Part shown: piece after piece, positions 1-8,392 of the stretch | Layout: each line of letters starts with the position of its first letter | Numbering within the stretch: position 1 is the stretch's first letter | Source of the DNA: JACVRW01 sp963827065 | GTDB taxonomy: Bacteria > Actinomycetota > Thermoleophilia > Solirubrobacterales > Thermoleophilaceae | DNA length: 64,000 nucleotides | Reading direction: 5' to 3' | Assembly (NCBI GenBank): GCA_963827065.1 | Contig: CAWGZM010000001.1 | Location: 62,001-126,000, forward strand | Position numbers and translations under genes: made by a program | Notes under the pieces: generated by a model | Told to the model about the DNA's origin: nothing | The model's input: the letters and a program-made list of their open reading frames with translations, nothing else | Databases searched by the model: none

Positions 1-464
1 GGCTCGTCCTGGCCTATCCGTGGCTGCGGTGTGCGCTCGGCCTCGCGGTGGAGGCGCGCCCCGCGGTCGATCCGGTCGCCGCCCGCCGCCACGCGCTGGC
101 CGCGATCGCCGGCGACGCGGACGCTGCCGACGACGCGCTCGTCCGCCTGCTCGCCGGCGACGATCCGGCCGAGCCGCCGGCGCGGCTGGCGCCCGACCCC
201 GAGCCGGAGGCGGCGGCCGCGGCGGCCGACGCGATCCTGCGCGACCTCGCGGAGGCGCTGCCGGGCTTCGGCCGCTCGTCGCCCGGCTTCATCCGCCGCG
301 AGCTGATCGTGCGCCCGGGGACGCTCGACCCGGCCGTCGAGCCAGTGCCGGTCACGCTGGCGCCGGCGCCGCTCGACGTGCTGCTGCCGATGCTGCCGTA
401 TCCGCTCGGCCTGTTCCGCCTGCCCTGGACGCCGCCGCTGACGATCCGCGCAGGAGGCCCGTGA
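1..464 (+). CDS. Contractile injection system tape-measure protein, C-terminal fragment
   Basis: This is the 3' end of a gene that begins before the window; the open frame runs from base 3 to a TGA at 462-464. The visible 153 residues contain an LVLAYPWL stretch near the left edge and end in LPYPLGLFRLPWTPPLTI. Both resemble the closing part of the eCIS tape-measure family (Afp14 type), whose members typically read 'GLVLLWPFLPRLF' and finish with a 'LPWPL..VRLPWM..PL' tail. The tape-measure protein sets the length of the contractile sheath and tube. The stop overlaps the start of the AAA+ ATPase gene, the order expected in eCIS loci (Afp14 then Afp15). The family call is from memory of these motifs; the upstream sheath and baseplate genes lie outside the window. 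Confidence 0.7.
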   Translation, partial: LVLAYPWLRCALGLAVEARPAVDPVAARRHALAAIAGDADAADDALVRLLAGDDPAEPPARLAPDPEPEAAAAAADAILRDLAEALPGFGRSSPGFIRRELIVRPGTLDPAVEPVPVTLAPAPLDVLLPMLPYPLGLFRLPWTPPLTIRAGGP

Positions 465-1798
465 TGCTGCCCGCGGGCCACGTCGCGGAGCTGCAGCGAG
501 CGCTCGCCGCGTTCGCCGCGGTGGTCGGCGCGCGGCTCGACGAGCGGCTGCCCGAGGGCACCGCACGTCCGTCGCTCGGCTCGGACCTGCCATGCCTGCG
601 CGGTCCGGAGGCGCTGCCCGGGCGCGACGAGTTCCTCGGCGAGGGCCCGTTCGGCAGCGTGGTGCGCGACGTCGGCCTCGACGTGCCGGACGCCGTGGTA
701 CTGGCGGCCGCGCTGGCGCCCGAGGTCGACGAGCGCTACGCGGCGCTGTACACGCTCCTAACCGGGCGCCCGGGAGCGCCGGCGGGGCTCACGGGCGAGA
801 GTGCGCGCAACCTCGCCGCGCGCACCACCGAGGGGCGCATCGCCGCGGCGGAGCGGCTCGCGCCCGATGCGCCGCTGCGGGCAGCGGGCCTGGTGCGGCT
901 CGACGCCACGGCGGCCGACGGGCTGCTGGCCGGCCGCCTGCACATCGACCCCGACATCGGGCCGTGGCTGCTCGGACGCCGGCCCGAGATCCCCGATGGC
1001 ACCTCCGAGTTCCCCGCCGTGCCGCTGACCACGGTGCATCGGCTCGGCCACGTCATCGTGCCGGCGCCGGTGACCGTTGCGCTGGCCGGGCTCGTCGCCC
1101 GCATCCGCGATCGCCGGCGGATCGTGCACGACTGGGGCTTCGGCGCGCCACCACGACGACGTCGGCGGCATCGTCGCGCTCTTCCACGGCCCGCCCGGCA
1201 CGGGCAAGACGATGGCGGCCGCCGTCGTCGCGCGCGAGGCCGGACTGCCCGCGTTCCGGATCGACCTGTCGCGGCTGGTGAGCAAGTACATCGGCGAGAC
1301 CGAGAAGAACCTCGCGCGCGTGTTCGACGTCGCCGAGCGCCTCGACTGCGTGCTCGTGTTCGACGAGGCGGACGCGATCTTCGGGCGCCGCACCGAGATC
1401 AACGAGGCGCGCGACCGCTACGCCAACCAGGAGGTCAGCTACCTGCTGCAGCGGATCGAGCGCCACCGCGGCGTCGTGGTGCTCACGACGAACCTGCTCG
1501 GCGAACATCGACGAGGCGTTCCAGCGCCGCATCGGCGTCGCCATCGCGTTCCCGGTGCCCTCGCCGGTCGAGCGCCGGGTGCTGTGGCGCGGCGTCTTCC
1601 CGGCCGCGCTGCCGGTGGCCGAGCTCGATGTCGAGCGGTCTGGCCGAGCAGTTCGAGCTCACCGGCGCGCAGATCCGCGACGCGACGCTCGACGCCGCAT
1701 ACCTGGCGGCGGACGACAGGCAGCTCGTGACCGGCGAGCACCTGCTCGCGGGGATCCGCCGCCAGTACGCAAAGGCCGGCCGGACGCCGCCGCGGTGA
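464..1798 (+). CDS. eCIS-associated AAA+ ATPase (frame broken at three points)
   Basis: AAA+ ATPase of the kind found at the end of eCIS loci (Afp15-like), thought to act in assembly or remodelling of the particle. ATG at 464 has AGGAGG at 452-457, six bases upstream, so it is preferred over the GTG at 461; it overlaps the previous stop. About 215 N-terminal residues precede the ATPase core. Walker A GPPGTGKT lies near residues 241-248, Walker B VLVFDEAD near 296-303, sensor-1 LTTN near 340. The frame must be changed at about 1143 (GGC-G-CGCC), 1505 (CTC-G-GCG) and 1636 (CGG-T-CTG); deleting one base at each restores a continuous 444-residue protein. This looks like either assembly error or recent inactivation. 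The end overlaps the next gene by GTGA. Confidence 0.8.
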   Translation: MLPAGHVAELQRALAAFAAVVGARLDERLPEGTARPSLGSDLPCLRGPEALPGRDEFLGEGPFGSVVRDVGLDVPDAVVLAAALAPEVDERYAALYTLLTGRPGAPAGLTGESARNLAARTTEGRIAAAERLAPDAPLRAAGLVRLDATAADGLLAGRLHIDPDIGPWLLGRRPEIPDGTSEFPAVPLTTVHRLGHVIVPAPVTVALAGLVARIRDRRRIVHDWGFGAPPRRRRRHRRALPRPARHGQDDGGRRRRARGRTARVPDRPVAAGEQVHRRDREEPRARVRRRRAPRLRARVRRGGRDLRAPHRDQRGARPLRQPGGQLPAAADRAPPRRRGAHDEPARRTSTRRSSAASASPSRSRCPRRSSAGCCGAASSRPRCRWPSSMSSGLAEQFELTGAQIRDATLDAAYLAADDRQLVTGEHLLAGIRRQYAKAGRTPPR

Positions 1799-4700
1799 GC
1801 GCGGGGACCGCCACCGCCGAGCCGGCGACGCGCACGCGTGCGGCGCCCGAAGCCGGCTCGGAGCCGTTCCCCGCCGCTGCGGCGGCGCTGTTTGCCGAGC
1901 CGGGGGTCCCGGACCTCAACGCGCTCCTGGCCGGCGTGCCGCCCGATGCGGCGACGCGGGCGATCGCCGCCGTACCGGACTTCGGGGCGCTGGTGTCAGG
2001 CCCCGCGCCGCCGCTCTCGCCCGCCTTGCAGGCGGCGGTCGGACAGGCCGTCGGGGCCGACGTCATCGGCCTGTCGCTGCGTGCCGACAGCGCGGTGGAC
2101 GCCGTGCTGCGCACCGCGGGCGTGGAGGGGCTCGTCGCCGGCCGGACGCTGCTGCTGCCCAGCGACCGCGTGAACGTCCAGACGCGCGAGGCCGGGCGGC
2201 TCCTGCTTGCGTCGGTGCAGCGGGCGCTCGGCGGCGTCACGGGCCCCGTCGAGACCGGCGGACCGATGCCGGATCCGACTTTCGACCAGCCACCGCCCGG
2301 CGTCGCGACCGAGCCCGCGCCGCCCGAGGCGCCGATCGAGATCCCCGAGGCGCCCCCGCCCGAGGCGACACCGGAGGAGGGCGAACCCGCCTCGCCGGAG
2401 GAGGGCGAGCCCGCCGCGCCGGAGGAGGCGCCGCCCGCCGAGGCGGCGCCGCCCGAGGCCGCGGGCGAGCCCGCGCCCGAGGCCCCGGCGGCGCCGCCGC
2501 CGGAGGTCGAGCTGATCATGCCGCCGGCCCCGGCCGAGCCCGGGCCCGAGCAGCAGGCGCGGCAGGCGAAGGTGAGCGGGGCGGCGCGCAGCGGCGCGCA
2601 CGCGGCGAAGGCGCTCCCGTCGGCGCAGGAGACCACGGATGCCGCGCGCGGGGCGGTCGTGGAGCCGCCGGAGGAGACGACCGCGCGGGCGCGCGCGGCG
2701 CTGACCAAGGAGCTGGGCGAGCGTCCCCCGCCCAGCCCGGAGATCGTCGCCCTCTGCGACAAGATCCAGACCGCGATCAGCAAGCGCCGGCCGGTGGACG
2801 AGGACGAGCTGCGCGCCACGAACCCCGAGCAGGAGGCTAAAGACGTCGGTGAGGGCCTGAACGCGTCGATCGACGCCGAGGCGAACAAGGCGAAGACGGG
2901 CTACGAGGAGCTCGGCAGTCCGCCGACGGGCTCACCGCAGCTCACCCCCCAGCCAATCGAGACGCCGCCGACGGGCGTGGCCGACCCGGGCATCGACGCC
3001 GCGCAGGCGGCGCCGGACCCGATCCCTCCGGAGAACCTCAGCCTCGACGCCGACAAGGCCGCCGCCGAGCAGAAGATCACCGACGCGACCATCGAGCGGC
3101 ACAGCACGGAGCCGATCCAGACGCCGCCGTTCTCCACGGTGCGCGAGGGGCAGACTGAGCTCGACACGCTCGCCCAGGAGGGGCCCGCCTCCGTCGCCGC
3201 CCAGCAGGCCGAGGCGCTCGGCCAGGCCCAGCAGGGCATGGCGGACCTGCAGACCAAGGCGCTCGCCATGCTGGAGTCGTCGCGCGCTACGACGGTCACG
3301 AAGGTCTCCGGCGGCCAGGCTGCGGCCAAGGGGTCCGAGGAGCAGCAGCGCGCCGCGGCGTCCGACTACGCACAGAAGGTCTTCAACAAGACGCGCGACG
3401 ACGTCATGGGCACGGTGGGGCCGCTCGCCGGTGAGGCAATGAAGCGCTGGGACGCGGGCGTCGCGATCCTCTCGACCCAGTTCAAGAACCACCTCGCGGC
3501 GGTCAAGGCCTCGGTGGACGAGCGTCACAGCGGGTTCGGCGGCAGGCTCGTCGCCTGGTGGGACGACAAGACCGGCCTGCCGGATTGGATCACCGACGAG
3601 TACACGAAGGCCGAGACCGCGTTCGGCAACGGCGTGTGCGATCTGCTGACGGAGATCTCGCGCGACGTCAACGCGGTCATCGCGCGCCGCGCAGGCCGCG
3701 ATCGCGAGCGCGCGCAAGGAGATCGACAAGACGTTCAACGACCTGCCGGACAGCCTGCGCGACGTGGGCGGAGGGGGAGCGGCAGAAGTTCGGCGCGCAG
3801 CTCGACGGGCTTGGCCGGCAGGTCGAGCAGGCGCGCACCGCGTTCGTCAAGGACGTCTCTGGCAAGGCGATCGCCGCGGTCGCCGAGGTGCAGGCCGAGG
3901 TCGAGAAGCTCCGTCAGGCGGCCAAGGGCCTGCTCGAGAAGATCTACGACGCGATCAAGGCGTTCGTCGACGATCCGATCAAGGCGATCATCGAGGGGCT
4001 CCTGACGATCCTCGGGATCCCGCCGGCGTCGTTCTGGGCGCTGTTGGATCGCATCAAGCAGGTCATCTCGGACATCGCCGACGACCCCGAGGGCTTCGTC
4101 AACAACCTCGTCGACGCGGTCAAGCAGGGCTTCCAGCAGTTCTTCGACAACTTCGGCACGCACGTCATCGAGGGGTTCTGGCAGTGGCTGTTCCAGGGCC
4201 TCACAAAGCTCGGCGTGCGGATCCCGGCGGACTTCAGCCTCGGCAGCCTGGTCAAGCTCGCCCTCGAGATCATGGGGATCAGCTGGCCGCGCATCCGCGG
4301 CGTGCTGGTCAAGCACATCGGCGAGCGCAACGTCGTGCTCATCGAGCACGCGTGGACGCTGATCTCGACGCTCGTCGAGAAGGGCGTGGACGGGGTCCTG
4401 GAGCTGCTCAAGGGCCAACTCGACCCGGTGAAGCTGATCGACCAGGTCATTTCGGCCGCGATCGACTTCCTGATCGAGACCGTGGTCAAGAAGGTCGGGC
4501 TGAAGATCCTCGCGATGCTCAACCCCGCGACCGCGGTGCTGCAGGCGATCCAGCTGATCTACGACGTGCTCGTCTGGATCTTCCAGAACGCGGCGCGGAT
4601 CTTCAAGCTGATCGAGGCGGTCGTCGGCGGCATCGCCGACATCATCGCCGGGCGGATCGCCGGCGCCGCCGCCGTGGTCGAGAAGGCACTGGCGATGATG

Positions 4701-6392
4701 ATCCCGTCGGTCATCGACTTCTTCGCGGAGCTCCTGGGCCTCGGAGATCTGCCGTGGAAGATCGCCGACATCGTCAAGCAGCTCCAGGCCTACGTGCTGA
4801 GCCTCATCGACCGCGCCGTCAAGTTCCTGGTCGACAAGGTCAAGGCGCTGCTCGGGATCGGCGACGAGAAGGGAGGCGGCGAGGACGTCGAACTGGGCGA
4901 GGAGGTCTCGTTCAGGGGCGAGGAGGGCGAGTCGCACCGCCAGTGGATCGACCCCTCCGGCACGCCCATGATGGCGAGCACCACCGAGACGGTCGAGGAC
5001 CGGCTGAAGGAATGGCGGCAGGAGGCCAAGGCGCAGTTCAAGGACAACCCCGACAAGCTCGAAAAGCTCCGCGACCTGATCGACCAGGCCCAGGCCAAGG
5101 TCAAGGAGGTCAAGAAGGAGGCCGACGGGCTCGCGGCCCAGTACAAGAACCCCAAGCCGGGCGCCAAGCTGCCAAGCGACGATCCGCTCGAGGCGCTGCA
5201 GGTCGAGCTGGCCGGCCTGCTCACGCAGATCTTTAAGGCCTTCGGCGGCGACATCGCGGCGATCCGCAAGGACATCGCCGAGCGCCTGCCCCGTCACGGT
5301 GAGGCGCGGCGGGAGGAGCTCGTCACGAACTGGGCAGATCGGATCGTGGACTTCCGGATCGGCAACGAGCCCAAGGATCCGAAGCTGTGGCCGAATCGCG
5401 TTCTCGCCGGCATCGGCGACCGGGCGGAGGCGGTCACGGAGAAGAAGAGCGAGCAGGAGCAGCTCACGACGTGGTTCACGACCGCTCCGGGCAAGCGGGC
5501 GGCGGAGACGGCCGAGTTCGCCGATTACGCGTTCGTGCAGATGAGCGCGCCGCACACCGTTCGGCGCGACTTCACGGTCGCGCTCGGCAGCGAGGCCGGC
5601 GCCGTCCTCAAGGACACGGCGAAGTCGAACATCGCCGATACCGAGAACGTCGACGACGACTACAAGACGAAGCTGCTCGGGCTCGTCGACAGGATCCAGT
5701 TCACGTGGTCTTCCGCGGGCGGCACCTGGACGCTCCCGACCGAGCGGCTGCCCGACCACGGTCGCTACAAGCCGCTGAACATCAAGATCTCCAACGACGG
5801 GCAGACCGTGAAGTACACGACGGTCACCAAGCAAGAGTTCACGGTCACGCTCGACCCGAAGACCGGCCTGACATCGTCGATCGTGGGCAGGAACCTGCGG
5901 CTGGGGCTGGCGCTGCCCGGGCAGCGCGGCAAGACCGCACAGGCGCCGGGGCAGGTGTCGGGTCTCGGCCTGGACGCGGCGCACCTGATCGCGGACCGCT
6001 TCGGGGGCTCCGGCTACGTCGCCGGCCTCAACCTCGTCGCGACGAGCGAGAACTACAACCGCAAGAAGATGAAGAGGGCGGAGGACGCCATCGTGCGCGT
6101 CGTGGAGCAGTACGCGGATAAGCGCGGACTGGACCGCACCGAGGTGGACTTCGACCTCCAGGTTGAGATCACGACGGTGAAGCTGCCGACCGGCGCCGTG
6201 GTGTCCGCGATCAAGAAGGAGGAGCGGTTCAAGGCGGGCGACGAGTTCGACGCGGACATCGCCGAGGCGATCGTCGAAGGCGAGAAGGTGCCGGAGCTGC
6301 GCCGCGTCAAGTCCGTCACGTACACGCTGCGGCTGGACGGCAGGGTCAAGTACACCACGACGCTCGACGAGGATGTCGACATGCTCAAGTGA
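1795..6392 (+). CDS. eCIS effector-like protein: degenerate DUF4157 leader, helical middle, C-terminal NS-type nuclease (two frame breaks)
   Basis: Giant protein of about 1,530 residues starting at GTG 1795, overlapping the ATPase stop. Residues about 70-148 align by eye with the DUF4157 eCIS leader (GADVIGL, LRADSAVDAVL, GRTLLLPSDRV), but the HExxH zinc site is replaced by LLLASVQRAL. Residues about 165-245 are proline/glutamate repeats (EEGEPASPEEGEPAAPEE). A long run of amphipathic and hydrophobic helices follows (about 640-1025), typical of eCIS DUF4157 proteins. The end carries DAAHLIADRFGGSGY near residue 1395, then NLVATSENYNRKK, matching the His and Asn core of DNA/RNA non-specific endonucleases (Endonuclea_NS_2 type). 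The frame must be corrected near 3688 and 3771, each by one base. Likely role: cargo toxin loaded into the injection tube; this is inferred from domains and location. Confidence 0.75.
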
Positions 6393-6400
6393 GGCCCGCA

Positions 6401-6925
6401 ATGGAGCTGCAGACGGCTGTAGAGAAGATGCAAGCGTTCATCCGCGACGAGGCTGCGGCGCAGCGGGCGATGCTGCTCGAGCCCGACGACAACGCGTACC
6501 GTGCCGCGGCCGAGCGCGCCCAGGCTCATCTGGACGACGGCGTGTCGCTCGGCTTCGGGCGCGCGCCGGGGCGCGGGCCGGTGGCCGCCGATGAGGACAC
6601 GCGCGAGTACGCGGAGAGCCTGGACACCCGCGCGCTCTTTGCGGTCACGCGCCACGAGCGCGCAGGGCAACCGGTGTTCCGCGCCTACACGGGCGATCCC
6701 AGCTCCACCTCGATGTACGGGATCGTCTTCAACCTCGCCGCGGTCGACGGGCAGCTGAGGATCGTCGGGACCGCGTCGTCGGATCGGATGGGTCCGCCGA
6801 GCGCGCTCACGTGGAGGCCGCTCGACGGCGATCAGCTCGACGACGCGGGACCGCCGCTCGAGGCGGCGAAGCTGCAGCGGCCCAGTCACGCCGCGTCCGC
6901 CGCCCATTACGACGCGCTTCCCTGA
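6401..6925 (+). CDS. Small protein next to the eCIS nuclease; candidate immunity protein
   Basis: A 174-residue protein, no family recognised. ATG at 6401 has a GAGG about six bases upstream; an alternative GTG at 6389 overlaps the effector stop, so the pair is almost certainly co-transcribed. It has no signal peptide or membrane segment and looks cytoplasmic: an N-terminal helical part (AVEKMQAFIRDEAAAQRAML) and a C-terminal part rich in alternating beta pattern (FRAYTGDPSSTSMYGIVFNL, GQLRIVGTASSD). Single-domain acidic proteins directly downstream of polymorphic nuclease toxins are commonly immunity proteins, so that role is a reasonable inference here. Alternatives are a loading chaperone or an adaptor for the effector. 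Unlike the two genes before it, its frame is intact. Confidence 0.6.
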   Translation: MELQTAVEKMQAFIRDEAAAQRAMLLEPDDNAYRAAAERAQAHLDDGVSLGFGRAPGRGPVAADEDTREYAESLDTRALFAVTRHERAGQPVFRAYTGDPSSTSMYGIVFNLAAVDGQLRIVGTASSDRMGPPSALTWRPLDGDQLDDAGPPLEAAKLQRPSHAASAAHYDALP

Positions 6926-7097
6926 TTTGACCTCGGCTTGAGGTGGCGTTGAGAGCGAGTTTGAGGAACCGGTGCACACTCCCTGACGTGGAAGGCCTTT
7001 TAACACATCGCCGGGATCGTGCTCACCGCCGGTGCGGCGCTGATCTTCGCGCTGATGGCCTCGGCCGGCCAGCACCAGAGCTGAGCGCCCGCTCGCC
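6926..7097. other. Intergenic, with a decayed short membrane peptide
   Basis: No intact gene. On the plus strand about 7005-7084 reads through as a short hydrophobic peptide (IVLTAGAALIFALMASAG followed by a stop) without a start codon or ribosome site. It looks like the remnant of a small membrane protein, but this is weak. Confidence 0.25.
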
Positions 7098-7340
7098 TCA
7101 GCGCGGCGGCCAGGGCGGCGTCACACGCTCGTACTCGTCCGGCCAGTCGGTGTACGCCTCGCGCCCGCTCGTCGTCGGCTTCGGTGCTTGCGCTCCGTAC
7201 TTCACCGCGAGCGCGAAGGCGGGGTAGTTGAGAGTCGACCCCTCCCGTCGCGCGCGATCTGCAGGATCCAGCACGGCTCGTCACCGATGCCGACGAACAC
7301 GTGGGCGGCGCCGGGCTCGCAGTGGACGAGGTCCGACGTC
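7098..7340 (-). pseudogene. Cupin-domain protein remnant
   Basis: Reading the minus strand gives DLVHCEPGAAHVFVGIGDEP then CWILQIARD, the second beta-strand and closing motif of a small cupin, and after one frame change near 7230 NYPAFALAVKYGAQAPK and EAYTDWPDEYERV up to a TGA at 7098-7100. The pattern (histidine-containing barrel strand, 'GDEPC.IL' strand, tail ending in a Trp-Pro motif) fits cupin proteins of actinobacteria. The N-terminal half of the barrel and a start codon are missing, so this is a truncated and frameshifted remnant. The two frames together are too coherent for chance, but the family call is by eye. Confidence 0.5.
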
Positions 7341-7399
7341 GTCCGCGGCCGCTCCTCCGGAGGCGTACTACCTCAGGATCCCGCGTCAGAAGCTGGATT

Positions 7400-7597
7400 G
7401 CGCTGGAGGGTAAGCGACGGGCAGGTCACCACGGAAGGGGTGATCAATTACGGGCCAGGTGACGAGCTCTTCTTGAAGGCGGATCCGTACTCCACTGCCA
7501 TCAAGGGCGGCACGGGCAAGTACCGAACACTCACGGCGACACCCGGATCCAGGACCGCGCTGAGGATTTCCGACTCACTCTGCGGATCATCCTCTAA
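7400..7597 (+). pseudogene. Allene-oxide-cyclase-barrel/dirigent-like remnant
   Basis: The plus strand encodes DGQVTTEGVINYGPGDELF and STAIKGGTGKYRTLTAT, which resembles the 'G.VTA.G......L.ITGGTG.Y..A.GT' core of secreted AOC-barrel-like proteins common in actinobacteria. After a frame change the end reads AEDFRLTLRIIL with TAA at 7595-7597. A perfect hairpin lies 13 bases downstream, as expected of a genuine 3' end. The N-terminal half and signal peptide cannot be found, so the gene is degenerate. Confidence 0.45.
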
Positions 7598-7610
7598 GGA
7601 CCAACCACTC

Positions 7611-7637
7611 GGTGGCGCCCCTCCCAGGGGCGCCACC
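7611..7637. terminator. Perfect 12-bp hairpin, probable bidirectional terminator
   Basis: GGTGGCGCCCCT is followed by a CCC loop and AGGGGCGCCACC, a perfect 12-bp stem. It sits between two convergent decayed genes: the barrel remnant ending at 7597 and the zinc-ribbon remnant ending at 7730. No T-run follows, as is usual in high-GC actinobacteria. Confidence 0.55.
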
Positions 7638-7729
7638 GCCCACATCACAGCAGTCGGCGCCAGGCGCCCGAGGCGGTCCGGGTCGATCGTGCCCGGAGCC
7701 AGCGACTCCTTCTTTGGGCCGGATAGCAC

Positions 7730-8070
7730 CTAGCTTGCTTTGCTGTCGAGCCGTGCGAGGTACCCGTGCTCGCGACACCAGCGCCGCAATAGTTCTGGTT
7801 CTCACGGACCGGCACATATGTCTGCCCGCACGTCAAGCAGGTCCTCGGGGGAAGTGGGTCGCAACGCCGCGGGGGCGTTGAGGAGGTCGCCCTTGCGCTG
7901 GCGGTACTCCCGCTTCGCGACCGGGTGGCACGTCCGACACCAAGGGCCCGACCGCCTTAGAGGCTCCCTGGATCGGAAAGGCCTCCCGCGGCTTGGCTTC
8001 GCCGCACTTGGACACCGCTTCTCCCCATCGATCGCGAGTGTTGCAGTGTGGTCTCGCTCGCCTTAACACC
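7730..8070 (-). pseudogene. Zinc-ribbon protein remnant
   Basis: Minus-strand frames join into a small protein: SKCGEAKPREAFPI, then GPWCRTCHPVAKREYRQRKG, then LTCGQTYVPVRENQNYC, then WCREHGYLARLDSKAS and a TAG at 7730-7732. The CxxC-type pairs and 'K.CGE.KP...F....' opening match small zinc-ribbon proteins often carried by phages and mobile elements near HNH nucleases. At least two frame changes (near 8000 and near 7775) are required, so it is not intact as sequenced. An HNH gene lies about 4.5 kb away, in keeping with mobile-element debris. The family call is by eye. Confidence 0.45.
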
Positions 8071-8392
8071 CTGGCCGTGATGTTGTCGCTACCTGGGTCT
8101 GGCGCTGGCCGAAAGCTGCCGGCGGGCGTACTTTCTCAGGCCGCCATGAGCGCGGCCACGTCCTCCGCGAACGGGTCGCCCTGCGCGGGTGCCAGCGCCT
8201 CCGCGAGCTAGTCGCCGGTCACGACGCGCAGCACGGACGGGCCGCCGCGGCGCGGCGACCCTGAGGCAGCTCGCCCCGCTCCTCCGTGCGGTTGACGCGC
8301 GGCTCGAACGTTGAGATGTTCGCTTTGACTCATACACAAAGGACCGCCACAGCGGCGATCTGGAAACGAACTTCGTCGGAGGACTATCACGG
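8071..8392. other. Intergenic upstream of the TIR-WD40 gene
   Basis: No gene supported. A short minus-strand open stretch (about 8136-8215, containing GDPFAEDVAALMAA before a stop) has no start. The last 60 bases probably carry the promoter and ribosome site of the next gene; no clear -10/-35 pair is visible. Confidence 0.3.

Noticed and set aside
1140..3780. Programmed ribosomal frameshifting in the eCIS genes
   Set aside because: Five events in two genes, without slippery heptamers or a following pseudoknot, are better explained by inserted bases.
3735..6401. Long minus-strand open frame of 888 codons
   Set aside because: It is a complement-strand shadow of the effector gene; its composition (long runs of D, L, R, V) reflects GC-skewed codon positions and it matches no domain.
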